Assembly: GCA_018902755.1 (NCBI GenBank)
Contig: JAHIQI010000066.1
Span: 5,001-69,000 of the forward strand
Length of the DNA stretch: 64,000 nucleotides
Source of the DNA: Pseudomonadota bacterium
GTDB lineage: Bacteria > Desulfobacterota > Desulfarculia > Desulfarculales > Desulfarculaceae
Reading direction: 5' to 3'
Below the pieces are notes generated by a model. The model was not told the DNA's origin. It ran no database searches and saw only the letters and a program-made list of their open reading frames with translations. Of the stretch, positions 44,806 through 53,362 are shown one piece after another; within the stretch, counting starts at the first letter, position 1; each line of letters begins with the position of its first letter. A program made the translations under genes and the position numbers.

Positions 44806-46125
44806 ATGAATAAAAAAATTTTGGCGTCACTTTTTATAGTTTTGTTGGTCTGGTGCTGGGTTCCGGTCGCGATAGCAGAAAAAACTAATGAAAACTGGGT
44901 GGTAAAGCTTGCGGACGGAACACGACTAACGAAAAATGGTTTTCGTCTTAAGATTTTGAAGCATCGCCTATGGTTAGAAACAAGGGCAGCGGACGGGGAG
45001 AGGCTAAATTTAGAAGGAGCGATTATTAAAGATGTTGACTTAAAAAACGTAAATCTATCAAAAGCAAAAATGAACAAAACAACTTTTGAATCCGTTTCAC
45101 TTGAGGGAGTTCTTTTTAGCGGATCAGAATTAGGTTCTGCAGTATTTAGAAATTGTACCCTAATTGGAGCACGATTTTTAAATGCATCCCTACCAAATGT
45201 TACTATTTATAACTCTCAACTCAATAACACAAAATTTGATTATGTAGTCGCAACAAAAGTTTTTTTGCCTCTCTGCAATTTTTCCAACTCTCGCCTGTAC
45301 CACACTAATTTGACTGGTGTTAACTGCGAAAATTCTAATTTTAAAGGCGCCATTTTAGATGATTGCAAACTAACAGCAGGCTATTTTAAAAATATAAACT
45401 TCTCCCGTGCTGTTTTTAGAGATATAGATTGTATGGATGCCAACTTTATTAACTGCGACTTCTTTGGTACCTACATAGGCATGTTACCAGGTAAAATACC
45501 TACCATTAAAATGCTTGCGACAGGGAAAAACATTGATTCCCTTTCTTATTCGTTAACCCCTCTTTCTTTAATCGAACTGCGCGATGCCGCCAAACGTGCT
45601 GGCACAAGGCCGCAGGAACGTAAACTTACGTACGCCATCAGACGTAATGAGAGAATCAGGTCATACGGGCCGCTTCGGAATGCAATCTCTTTCGTTATGT
45701 TTGAATCTCCCTGCGGCTGGGGCATGAATCCGTATCGCCCCTTGCTTATCATGTTTATTTCAATCCCGGCCTTTTTCTTTCCTTATCTGCTTGCCTTACT
45801 GGTAAGTAAAAAAGACGGCATCTGGCAAACGTGGCCCGAAGATCGCGCCCGTAGCGACTTAGGCTCAAACGACCCCCAACGCTTAAAATTCACGCCGCGC
45901 AACTGGCGCGCCTACCTCTACGCCCTCTACTTCTCCGTCCTCTCGGCCTTCCACATCGGTTGGCGCGACCTCAACGTGGGCACTTGGATAACCCGCATGC
46001 AGCCCCGCGAGTAAACCCTGCGAGCCACCGGCTGGGTGCGCACCGTCTCGGGCATCCAATCTCTTATAAGCGTCTACCTGCTGGCCCTGGCCATCCTCAC
46101 CTACTTCGGCAGGCCGTTTGGATAG
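44806..46125 (+). pseudogene. pentapeptide-repeat membrane protein with an in-frame TAA near the C-terminus
   Basis: Signal peptide (residues 1-22), then about 25 pentapeptide repeats of the A(D/N)Lxx type (LNLEGAIIKDVDLKNVNLSK and onward), a hydrophilic helix, a transmembrane helix (LLIMFISIPAFFFPYLLALL) and a conserved membrane tail. The frame stops at TAA 46012-46014 after 402 residues. The same frame stays open and reads TLRATGWVRTVSGIQSLISV then a hydrophobic helix and GRPFG to TAG at 46123-46125, so the stop seems to replace a Tyr codon. The 5' two thirds are much A/T-richer than the genome, suggesting transfer. The extended product would be 439 residues. Confidence 0.75.
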
Positions 46126-46198
46126 GCGGCGAACCTTCTCGTCACCCCCCAGTGGCACGATGCCCGCCTCTATAGTATAGTTGCTTTGCTTGACAAGA

Positions 46199-46234
46199 GG
46201 CCGCCCGGCGTCACCCGGCGGCGGCCAATTTTTT
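46199..46234 (+). terminator. rho-independent terminator
   Basis: Stem GGCCGCC with GGCGGCC, then TTTTTT after a two-base gap. It lies 75 bases past the extended stop of the pentapeptide gene. A second hairpin (CCCTTCCCC/GGGGAGGGG, 46297-46317, followed by a T-rich stretch) lies in the leader of the next gene and could act as an attenuator. No gene is seen in 46126-46361. Confidence 0.75.
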
Positions 46235-46361
46235 CTCAAAAATTCTCTTGACAAGCGCCCCTCCTCTACTTCACACTCTCAGTTTACGTGAAGGTAGCCC
46301 TTCCCCCCTGCGGGGAGGGGTGTGCTTTTATTGTTTTCATACTGTTTTGCTTGGTGAAACG

Positions 46362-47438
46362 ATGTCCAGTTCCGCTAAAAACGCCCACGAGGCACTGGCC
46401 CAACACCTGGATCGCTCCCCCTTGGGCGCGCCCCAGGGGCCCGAGCTCATGGCGATTTTGCGCGAACTGTTCACCGGCGAGGAAGCGGCGGTGGCCTCGG
46501 TCCTGCCCTTCAAGCCGGTTCGGGCCAAGGCCCTGGCCGAGACCCTGGAGCGCCCGGCCGATGAGATCGCCCCGGTGCTGGAGTCCCTGGCCGCCAAGGG
46601 CCTGGCCTATCGCCGCAGCACCAAGGCGGGCGACTACTACAGCCTGCTGCAGATGGTGCCGGGCATGGCAGAGGCCCAGTTCTGGGCCATGGCCCCGGGC
46701 GAGGCCAAGCTCAGGATGGCCCAGCTGTTCGAGGACTACTACGAGCCCGGCGTGGGCAAGGCCTTTGCCGAAGCCCCCACGCCCTACTCCCGGGTCATCC
46801 CGGTGGGCCGGTCCATTGAAAACAGCCAGGAGATTCTGCCCTACGACAAGGCGGAGGAGCTTATCCACCAGCACGAGCACCTGGCCCTGATCAATTGCTA
46901 CTGCCGCGAGCAGGCCCACCTGCTGGGCAAGGGCTGCGACGCCCCCCTGGACGTGTGCATGATCTTCGGCTCCTTTGCCGAGTTCGCGGTGGACCAGGGC
47001 TGGGCCAAGCCCATGGACGAGGCGGGCATGCTCCTGGCCCTAAGGCGCGCCGAGGATGCCGGTCTGGTGCACGTGGTGGACAACGTAGCGGAAAACGTGA
47101 ACTTTTTGTGCAACTGCTGCGGGTGCTGTTGCATGTTCCTACAGACCATCACCCGCATGAACCACCTCGGGGCGGTGAGCCAGGCGGCTTACTTCGCCTC
47201 GGTGGACCCGGAGCTGTGCACCGCCTGCGGCGAGTGCGCCGACACCTGCCAGGTGGCGGCGGTCCGGGTGGATGACGACTGCGCCGTTTTTGACCAGGAG
47301 CTTTGTTTAGGCTGCGGCCAATGCGCCACGGTCTGCCCCAGCGAGGCGATAAGGATGATCCGCCGAGAGGCCCGGCCGGTGCCGGCCCACCAAGGCGAAC
47401 TTCAGGCCAGATTGGCCGACGCCCGCGGGGTGAAATAG
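46362..47438 (+). CDS. winged-helix / 4Fe-4S ferredoxin-domain protein
   Basis: 358 residues. Residues 15-105 look like a winged-helix domain (VRAKALAETLERPADEIAPV, LAAKGLAYRRS). A Cys-rich middle follows: LINCYCREQ...GKGCDAPLDVC and NFLCNCCGCCC. The C-terminus holds two 4Fe-4S ferredoxin motifs, CTACGECADTC and CLGCGQCATVCP. The class is frequent in anaerobic Desulfobacterota; the role is unknown but redox sensing or electron transfer is likely. The ATG at 46362 follows TTGGTG, a poor ribosome site. Confidence 0.85.
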   Translation: MSSSAKNAHEALAQHLDRSPLGAPQGPELMAILRELFTGEEAAVASVLPFKPVRAKALAETLERPADEIAPVLESLAAKGLAYRRSTKAGDYYSLLQMVPGMAEAQFWAMAPGEAKLRMAQLFEDYYEPGVGKAFAEAPTPYSRVIPVGRSIENSQEILPYDKAEELIHQHEHLALINCYCREQAHLLGKGCDAPLDVCMIFGSFAEFAVDQGWAKPMDEAGMLLALRRAEDAGLVHVVDNVAENVNFLCNCCGCCCMFLQTITRMNHLGAVSQAAYFASVDPELCTACGECADTCQVAAVRVDDDCAVFDQELCLGCGQCATVCPSEAIRMIRREARPVPAHQGELQARLADARGVK

Positions 47439-47455
47439 TTTGTCGGGAGCTGGAG

Positions 47456-47482
47456 TTGACTTCCACTCCCCAGTGCTTAATT
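47456..47482 (+). promoter_or_regulatory. possible promoter of the sigma factor gene
   Basis: -35 TTGACT (47456-47461), 16-base spacer, TAATTT (47478-47483 region) as -10. It leaves a leader of about 125 bases before the sigma factor start. The -10 is weak. Confidence 0.4.
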
Positions 47483-47611
47483 TAACCTTTAGATGCCTGC
47501 GTCCCGAGCAAGAGTCTCGTTCGCGGCAAGCCTGAGCAGACTTTAAACCCGCAGCGCCGGTAGCCAGGAGCGCTGGACCGTGCGGGTACCTGTAAGGAAG
47601 AGGTAATTACC

Positions 47612-48694
47612 ATGGCCGACAGCCGTAATTTCAAGGGTTCGGACTTCAGCCTGGACACGCCCGTCACCTACTTCAAAGAGGTGGAGGGGCGCGATCTGCT
47701 GACTCCCGAGCGGGAGCTGGCGCTGGGCAAGACCATCCAAGACGGCCGCGACGAAATTTTGATGAAAGCCTTGTCGATCATCAAGAGCGACAAGGACGCC
47801 TGCGACAACTGCGTGCGCATCGAGGCCTGGCTGGAAGACAGCCACAAGTCTCCCCTTTCGGTGGAAGACGTGATGGCCGAGACCTTCGAACTGCTCAAGC
47901 GCGCCGCAGCCAAGCGCAAGCCCTCCAAGAAGCTTAGCAAGACCTTGGAGGAGATCGACAGCGCCCGCTTGCAGGTCGAGGTCGCGGTGCAGGAGATGGT
48001 GGAAGCCAACCTGCGCCTGGCCGTGTCCATAGCCAAGAAGTACACCTTCCGGGGCCTGAGCTTCGCCGACCTGATCCAGGAAGGCAACATCGGCCTGATG
48101 AAGGCGGTGAACCGCTACGACTACAAGACCGGTTACCGCTTCAGCACCTTTGCCTCTTGGTGGATTCGCCAGACCATCAGCCGGGCCATCTACGACCAGG
48201 CCCGCACCATCCGCATCCCCATCCACCTCCTGGAGCTCCGCTCCAAGTACTTTAGGGTGTACTACGGTCTGCTCAAAGAGCTGGGACGCGAGCCCCTGCC
48301 CAAGGAAGTGGCCGAAAAGGTGGGCATCGACGAGAGCAAGGTCAAGGAGATCGTCAACCTGACCCTGGACTCCACCAGCCTGGAGACCCCGGTGGGCGAG
48401 GACGGCGACGAGCTGGGCGACTTCATCGAGAACAAGGAGGCCGAGTGCCCCTTTGAGAAGGTGGGCGAAGGCGAGATGATGGTCCACCTGGGCGAGGCCC
48501 TGGAGTCCCTGGACGCCCGCGAAAAGCGCATCCTGCAGATGCGTTTCGGCCTGGGCGACGAGGACGAGCACACCCTGGAGCAGGTGGGTCAGGTCTTCGG
48601 CCTTTCCCGCGAGCGGGTGCGCCAGATCGAGAAGAAGGCCCTGCAGCGCCTCAGGCATCCCCAATGGCGGGCGGTGCTGGAGGACCACGTCTAG
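47612..48694 (+). CDS. sigma-70 family RNA polymerase sigma factor (group 1/2, RpoD/RpoS-type)
   Basis: 360 residues. It has region 1.2 (VTYFKEVEGRDLLTPERELAL), region 2 with the -10 recognition helix (GLMKAVNRYDYKTGYRFSTF, ASWWIRQTISRAI), region 3 (IRIPIHLLELRSKYFRVYYG) and region 4 with the -35 helix (LEQVGQVFGLSRERVRQIEKK). It lacks the large non-conserved domain of primary RpoD, so it is more likely a group 2 general-stress-type factor than the housekeeping sigma. The ATG is preceded by AAGGAAGAGG. It ends at a strong terminator and is monocistronic. Confidence 0.92.
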   Translation: MADSRNFKGSDFSLDTPVTYFKEVEGRDLLTPERELALGKTIQDGRDEILMKALSIIKSDKDACDNCVRIEAWLEDSHKSPLSVEDVMAETFELLKRAAAKRKPSKKLSKTLEEIDSARLQVEVAVQEMVEANLRLAVSIAKKYTFRGLSFADLIQEGNIGLMKAVNRYDYKTGYRFSTFASWWIRQTISRAIYDQARTIRIPIHLLELRSKYFRVYYGLLKELGREPLPKEVAEKVGIDESKVKEIVNLTLDSTSLETPVGEDGDELGDFIENKEAECPFEKVGEGEMMVHLGEALESLDAREKRILQMRFGLGDEDEHTLEQVGQVFGLSRERVRQIEKKALQRLRHPQWRAVLEDHV

Positions 48695-48739
48695 CAAGCG
48701 CTTCGTCAGCCGCCGGGATGGCGGAACCGTAAAATAAAC

Positions 48740-48775
48740 CAGGGCGTCCGGAGCAATCCGGACGCCCTGTTCTTT
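48740..48775 (+). terminator. rho-independent terminator after the sigma factor gene
   Basis: A 13-pair perfect stem CAGGGCGTCCGGA with TCCGGACGCCCTG around GCAA, followed by TTCTTTT. Confidence 0.95.
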
Positions 48776-48789
48776 TGCTCTGGGGAACT

Positions 48790-49100
48790 GTTGGGTTTCG
48801 GGCTTCGCCCTCTACGCCAACCTACGCTGTTGTTGAAACCCAGCAGCAACCGCCCCCTCTCAGCGGCACAGCCAGGTGGTGCTAGGCAAGGCGGCAGGCG
48901 AACGAGGGACGCATCTTTGCGGCGCAGCCAGGTGGTGCTAAGACAGCGGCCCTATGTCGCTGCAACGATCCCCCTCCCAGCGGGTTCGCCAGATGTCTGT
49001 GGGCAAGGCGTCCGGTGAGGGAAAGGCGCAGCTGTAGCCAAGCCTACAGCGAGCCTTGAGCGATGCCGGCAACACAGCCCACGGGCAGCTGGCGAGGCCG
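48790..49100. repeat. GTAG-hairpin repeat and compound palindromic element, copy 4
   Basis: 48790-48825 is a diverged hairpin repeat (loop expanded to TTTCGGGCTTCGCCCTCTAC). 48873-49100 contains two left-arm starts (GCGGCACAGCCAGGTGGTGC and GCGGCGCAGCCAGGTGGTGC) and a right part with AAGGCGTCCGGTGAGGGAAA and GCGATGCCGGCAACACAGCC. It looks like one element inserted into, or recombined with, another. No coding sequence is evident in 48776-49102. Confidence 0.7.
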
Positions 49101-49102
49101 CG

Positions 49103-49594
49103 TCAATAACTACAGGTCAGCTCCACCTGCGCCTTCTCCGGGAAGGGAGCATCCTGGGCCCGCATGAACAGGCTGAAGGTGGTGTCGCCGAAGAAGGAGG
49201 TGGGCAGGGTCATCTCCAGGGGTTCTCCGCTTTTCTTGCCCGAAAAAACCACCTGGCCGCCCTCGCTAGTGCTCACCTTGCCGCTGTAGGTGTTGTAGGG
49301 GTCCTTCACCCTGGCCACGCAGTTGAGGGTGTAGCCCATGCAGTACTCGTTCACCGAGTCGCTGCCCTGGCCCGCCTTCATGGGCAGGACGAAGCGCACC
49401 GTCTTGGTGGAGCCCAGGGGCTGGCTGGGCGGTTTGGTCGCGTCGCGCCCGGCCGCCTGGTGCTTGGCCTTTATGTCCGCGGCCATCTCTTTCATGGCCT
49501 GGTGCAGGTCCTTGCCTTGGGCCGGGGCCGCGGCGGCCAGGCCCAGCGCCAAAATCGCGAGGATTAGGATTTTGCCGGTGCGCGCGCTTATCAT
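49103..49594 (-). CDS. secreted protein of unknown function
   Basis: 163 residues. Signal peptide (1-25, cut after APAQG or similar). Mature part beta-rich: KTVRFVLPMKAG, NEYCMGYTLNCVARV, GGQVVFSGKKSGEPLEMTL, ending KAQVELTCSY. Three Cys may form a disulfide. No family recognised. It is monocistronic and divergent from the large fusion gene at 49770. Confidence 0.7.
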   Translation of the reverse strand: MISARTGKILILAILALGLAAAAPAQGKDLHQAMKEMAADIKAKHQAAGRDATKPPSQPLGSTKTVRFVLPMKAGQGSDSVNEYCMGYTLNCVARVKDPYNTYSGKVSTSEGGQVVFSGKKSGEPLEMTLPTSFFGDTTFSLFMRAQDAPFPEKAQVELTCSY

Positions 49595-49769
49595 GACCGC
49601 TGTCTTCCCTTTGGGTTGTGTTTAGGGCCGCCCCCTCTGGATATGCTGACAAATCCCGCGCCTTTTGACAACGCCCAAGCGCGAGGCGGAGCATAGGCCT
49701 GAACGCTTTACTATGCCCCCATGGTTCAGTATGCTTGAGCCCACTTACTTCGTATGCAGGAAATGCGGC

Positions 49770-52097
49770 ATGACTCTTCGCACGGTGAACAACATCCTGG
49801 AGCTGGTGGGCGGCACCCCCCTGGTGCGCATAAACCGGCTCAACCAAAACCCCGGCGTGACAGTGTACGCCAAGCTGGAGTTCATGAACCCCGGCGGCTC
49901 GGTGAAGGACCGCCCGGCGCTGAACATGATCGAGCAGGCCGAGAAGCGCGGCGAGCTGACCAAGGGCAAGATCCTGTTGGAGGCCACCAGCGGCAACACC
50001 GGCATCGGACTGGCCATGGCCTGCGCGGTCAAGGGCTACAAGATGCTCTTCACCATGTCCGAGTCCGCCTCCCAGGAGCGCCGCAAGATCCTTCGGGCCT
50101 ACGGGGCCGACATCCTGCTCACCCCGGCCCACATGTCCACCGACGGGGCCATCGAGGAGGCCTACCGCCTGGCCCGCGAGGAGCCGGAGCGCTATTTCCT
50201 GGTGGACCAGTTCAACAACGAGGACAACTGGATGGCCCACGCCCTGGAGGGCTCCACGGCCGACGAGATATATGAGGCCACCGAGGGCAAGGTGAACCTG
50301 GTGGTGGCCACCCTGGGCACCTCGGGCACGGTCATGGGCCTCACGCGGCGCCTGCACCAACTGGACCCCAAGGTCAAGGTGGTGGCGGTGGAGCCCTATC
50401 AGGGGCACAAGATCCAGGGGCTCAAGAACATGAAGGAATCCTACGCGCCGGGCATCTTCAGCCCCGGCGAGGTGGACATCCTGGCCAACGTGGACGATGA
50501 CAGCGCCTACGAGATCGCCCGCCGCCTGGCCCGCGAGGAGGGCATCTTCGTGGGCATGAGCGCCGGGGCGGCCATGAAGGTGGCCCTGGACCAGGCGGCC
50601 ACCCTGCCCGAGGGCTCGGTGGTGGTGGCGCTCATGGCCGACGGCGGCGAGCGCTACCTGTCCACCTCCCTGTTCAGCAGCGAAAAGGTGCCGGTGCCGC
50701 TGAGGTTCTACAACACCCTCAGCCGCGAGGTTGAGGACCTCACCCCGGTGCGCCCCGGCCAGGTGGGCATCTACGCCTGCGGCCCCTCGCTGGACGGAGC
50801 GCCGGACCTGGGCCTGTGCCGCCGCATGGTCTTCGCCGACCTGGTGCGCCGCTACCTGGAGTTCCGGGGCTTCGAGGTCAAGCTGATCATCAACATCGCC
50901 GACGTGGACGACCGCACGGTGAACCAGTGCCTGGCCGAGGGGGCCGACTGGAAGCAGTTCACCGCCCGCTGGGAAAAGGTGTTCTTCGAGGACATGGCCA
51001 CGCTCAACGTGCTGCCCGCCCTGGACTACCCCAAGGCCAGCGAGCACATCAACCAGATGGTGGACTCGGCCCGGGAGCTGTTGGCCAAGGACATGGCCTA
51101 CGTCAAGCTCAGGAGCGTGTACTTCAACATCAGCCACTTCCCGGACTACGGCAAGCTCTCGGGCGTGGACCTGAACGCCACCCAGAGCGACAAGCACACC
51201 GACTACGACTATTACGAGAAGGAGAACCCCAGGGACTTCACCATCTTCAAGCGGGCCACCCTGGCCGACCTGAAGGCGGGCATCTACTGGTCCACCCCCT
51301 GGGGCAACGTGCGCCCCGGCTGGCACGTGGAATGCGCCACCATGTCCACCGAGCACCTGGGCCAGCCCTTTGACCTGCACCTGGCCTCCACCGACCTCGT
51401 CTTCCCCCACGGAGAGAACGAGATCGCCGTGGCCCAATGCCTCAGCGGCAAGCCCCTGGCCAACATGTGGCTGCACTCGGACGTGGTTATGGTGGACGGC
51501 AAGAAGGCCAGCCGGGTGGCGGGCAACGACGTGACCCTTCGGGAGATCCTGGGCCAGGGCTACTCCCCGGCCACGGTGCGCTACTGGCTCCTCGGCCAGC
51601 ACTACCGGCGGCCCATCACCTTCGAGCGCGAGCAGCTGGACCAGGCGGCCAAGACCGTGGAGCGCCTGAACGACTTCGTGGAGCGCCTGCGCTTTATGAG
51701 CCCCGGCGAGCCCTCACCGGACCTGGACCAAATCCTCTACGAGGCCAAAAGCGGCATCCAGGAGGCCATGGACAACGACCTGGGCGTGCCCAAGGCCATG
51801 GGCCAGCTCTTCGCCATGGTGCGCCGCATCAACCGCCTGATGAACCAGGGGCAGATGGACGCCGCCCAGGTGGAGCAGGTGCTGGCTTTCGTGGAGCGCA
51901 CCAACCGGGTGCTGGGGGTGATCGACCTGGAGCCCGGCGAGAGCGACGCGAATATCGAGGCCCTGGTCAAAAAGCGCGACGCCGCCCGCGCCGGGGGCGA
52001 CTTCGCCTTGGCCGACCGGCTGCGCGAGGAGCTGGCCGCCAAGGGCGTGCAGCTCATCGACACCCCTTCCGGCACCCGCTGGAACAAGGTTTCTTAA
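49770..52097 (+). CDS. cysteine synthase / cysteinyl-tRNA-synthetase-like fusion protein
   Basis: 775 residues. Residues 1-305 are a PLP-dependent cysteine synthase (CysK/CysM): NPGGSVKDRPA with the PLP Lys46, EATSGNTGIGLAMA, VVATLGTSGTVMG and GMSAGAAMKVAL. Residues about 315-775 are a full-length CysRS-like module: YACGPS (Cys337), GWHVECATMS (Cys522), FPHGENE (His547, Glu551) keep the four zinc ligands, and the C-terminal helical domain ends GVQLIDTPSGTRWN. The HIGH signature reads DLGL (346-349) and KMSKS reads KASRV (579-583), so normal tRNA charging is doubtful. The start ATG 49770 has AGGAAA upstream; in-frame starts back to 49665 would add a CxxC segment. Function as a coupled Cys-making and charging enzyme, a regulator or a pseudo-enzyme is open. 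Confidence 0.9.
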   Translation: MTLRTVNNILELVGGTPLVRINRLNQNPGVTVYAKLEFMNPGGSVKDRPALNMIEQAEKRGELTKGKILLEATSGNTGIGLAMACAVKGYKMLFTMSESASQERRKILRAYGADILLTPAHMSTDGAIEEAYRLAREEPERYFLVDQFNNEDNWMAHALEGSTADEIYEATEGKVNLVVATLGTSGTVMGLTRRLHQLDPKVKVVAVEPYQGHKIQGLKNMKESYAPGIFSPGEVDILANVDDDSAYEIARRLAREEGIFVGMSAGAAMKVALDQAATLPEGSVVVALMADGGERYLSTSLFSSEKVPVPLRFYNTLSREVEDLTPVRPGQVGIYACGPSLDGAPDLGLCRRMVFADLVRRYLEFRGFEVKLIINIADVDDRTVNQCLAEGADWKQFTARWEKVFFEDMATLNVLPALDYPKASEHINQMVDSARELLAKDMAYVKLRSVYFNISHFPDYGKLSGVDLNATQSDKHTDYDYYEKENPRDFTIFKRATLADLKAGIYWSTPWGNVRPGWHVECATMSTEHLGQPFDLHLASTDLVFPHGENEIAVAQCLSGKPLANMWLHSDVVMVDGKKASRVAGNDVTLREILGQGYSPATVRYWLLGQHYRRPITFEREQLDQAAKTVERLNDFVERLRFMSPGEPSPDLDQILYEAKSGIQEAMDNDLGVPKAMGQLFAMVRRINRLMNQGQMDAAQVEQVLAFVERTNRVLGVIDLEPGESDANIEALVKKRDAARAGGDFALADRLREELAAKGVQLIDTPSGTRWNKVS

Positions 52098-52318
52098 GCG
52101 GCCTACTGACGCGGCCTGCAAGGCTCGCTTCAGCCAGTTTCGGCCTCTACGTATTGCTTAATACGCCTCGGCCACCCCAGGGCTCCAGCTTCGTTTTTCG
52201 GCGACGCAGCAGAAACCCCAACGTTCGTGGTTGGGCGTAATTCGCCGACGCGAGGCCACTTCGTTCCTGGCTAATATCAGCCATCGCGTAGGTTGGGTAG
52301 AGCGAAGCGAAACCCAAC
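52098..52318. repeat. degenerate palindromic element plus GTAG-hairpin repeat, copy 5
   Basis: 52288-52318 is an exact 31-base copy of the hairpin repeat in plus orientation, identical to 43121-43151. 52098-52270 has only weak similarity to the longer element (GCGGCC...CCTGCAAGGCTCGC and a central TACGTATTGCTTAATACGCC hairpin). No gene is seen in 52098-52438. A TATATATAT stretch near 52393-52401 is a possible -10 for the next gene. Confidence 0.7.
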
Positions 52319-52438
52319 AAATCCTTTCTCTCCCGCCCGCCGCCTAAAATCGTGCGCCCGAAACCCTTGCCCGTGCCGCCCGGCGGGTGCACTATATATA
52401 TCCGTAACCCTGCCCCCCCAAGCCGACCAGGAGAAGTC

Positions 52439-52831
52439 ATGGCCATAAAGCGCGACAAGCATGCCTGGCTGCGGGCCGTGGAAAGCCTGCCCGCCTATCC
52501 CGTGGTGCTCATGCCGCTCAGCGAGGGCGGCTGGGAGGCGGTGTTCCCCAACCTGGCCCGGGTTCGCGCCTGGGGCCCGGACAAGGACACCTGCCGGGCC
52601 AACGCCGCCGAGGCGCTGACCTTCGAGCTGGGCCAGCTCATCGTGGCGGGCGACGCCGCGCCGAGCCCCTCGGACCCGGCGCGGCTCATCCCCGACGACG
52701 AGGAGCCTCGCGGCACCGAGCTGGTCATGCTGGACCCTCTGCGCTCGGTGCTCAAGAAGCGCCTGGGCCTGGAGAAGCGCGAAAAGGGCGGGGCCATGGC
52801 CGCCACCCTGGGCAGGCTGGGACGCAACTGA
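52439..52831 (+). CDS. HicB-like protein
   Basis: 130 residues. The middle reads YPVVLMPLSEGGWEAVFPNL, then TCRANAAEALTFELGQLIVAG, the partial RNase-H-like fold of HicB-type antitoxins (beta-strands followed by an amphipathic helix). No HicA toxin gene is adjacent, and the C-terminus (LDPLRSVLKKRLGLEKREKG) lacks an obvious HTH or RHH domain. AGGAG lies five bases upstream of the ATG. It may be a solitary HicB-like regulator rather than an antitoxin. Confidence 0.6.
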   Translation: MAIKRDKHAWLRAVESLPAYPVVLMPLSEGGWEAVFPNLARVRAWGPDKDTCRANAAEALTFELGQLIVAGDAAPSPSDPARLIPDDEEPRGTELVMLDPLRSVLKKRLGLEKREKGGAMAATLGRLGRN

Positions 52832-52890
52832 CGACTGGTCCGCGCCATATTCAACCGAGATTTATTAGCTGCCGCATCCAGGAGGAAAAC

Positions 52891-53262
52891 ATGAAATTCA
52901 TCAAGCTGATGGCCTTGGCGCTTCTGACGGGTTCGGTCCTGTTGGTCACCGCCCCGGCCCACGCCTTTGCCATCTACAACGAGTCGGACCAAGAGGTCTG
53001 CATCAGCAAGTGGTACAGCGTGGTCAACTGCTACGCCAAGATCGCCCCCCACAGCAAGTTCAGCGGCGAAAAGGGCGCGGGCCTAAAAAACGTGTGGGCC
53101 GGCAGAAGCGGCAAGGACACGTGCTATTGCAGCAGCAAATTCAGCATCCCCGAGGCCGGCTCGGCCAAGGTCCACGGCCGGGTGATCAAGATTTACGACC
53201 GCCACGAAAAGCAGGTGGGCGAGGTTTCCATCGACCAGGTGGGTTGCGCGGATCTCAAGTAG
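52891..53262 (+). CDS. small secreted Cys-containing protein, unknown
   Basis: 123 residues. Clear signal peptide (MKFIKLMALALLTGSVLLVT, cut after AHA). The mature part has six Cys (EVCISKW, VVNCYA, DTCYCSS, VGCADLK), which suggests disulfides. Lys-rich. AGGAGG precedes the ATG. No family recognised. A GC-rich hairpin follows at 53304-53328. Confidence 0.7.
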   Translation: MKFIKLMALALLTGSVLLVTAPAHAFAIYNESDQEVCISKWYSVVNCYAKIAPHSKFSGEKGAGLKNVWAGRSGKDTCYCSSKFSIPEAGSAKVHGRVIKIYDRHEKQVGEVSIDQVGCADLK

Positions 53263-53303
53263 GGCGGGGCCAAACAGCCCGGCCCACCCACGCGGTGTTT
53301 ACG

Positions 53304-53328
53304 GCCCCGGCGGCATTGCCGCCGGGGC
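53304..53328 (+). terminator. probable terminator hairpin
   Basis: GCCCCGGCGGC-att-GCCGCCGGGGC stem, 11 pairs, followed by a short TTA. It lies 41 bases past the small secreted protein. Confidence 0.6.
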
Positions 53329-53362
53329 TTACCTGTCATGAGCCTCGCGGCATAGCGGAGTT

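Noticed and set aside
46012..46014. Selenocysteine or programmed recoding at the internal stop of the pentapeptide gene
   Set aside because: The codon is TAA, not TGA, and no stem-loop typical of a SECIS element follows. A nonsense change of a Tyr codon is simpler.
52439..52831. HicAB toxin-antitoxin pair
   Set aside because: Only a HicB-like protein is present. No small dsRBD HicA frame was found within 400 bases on either side.
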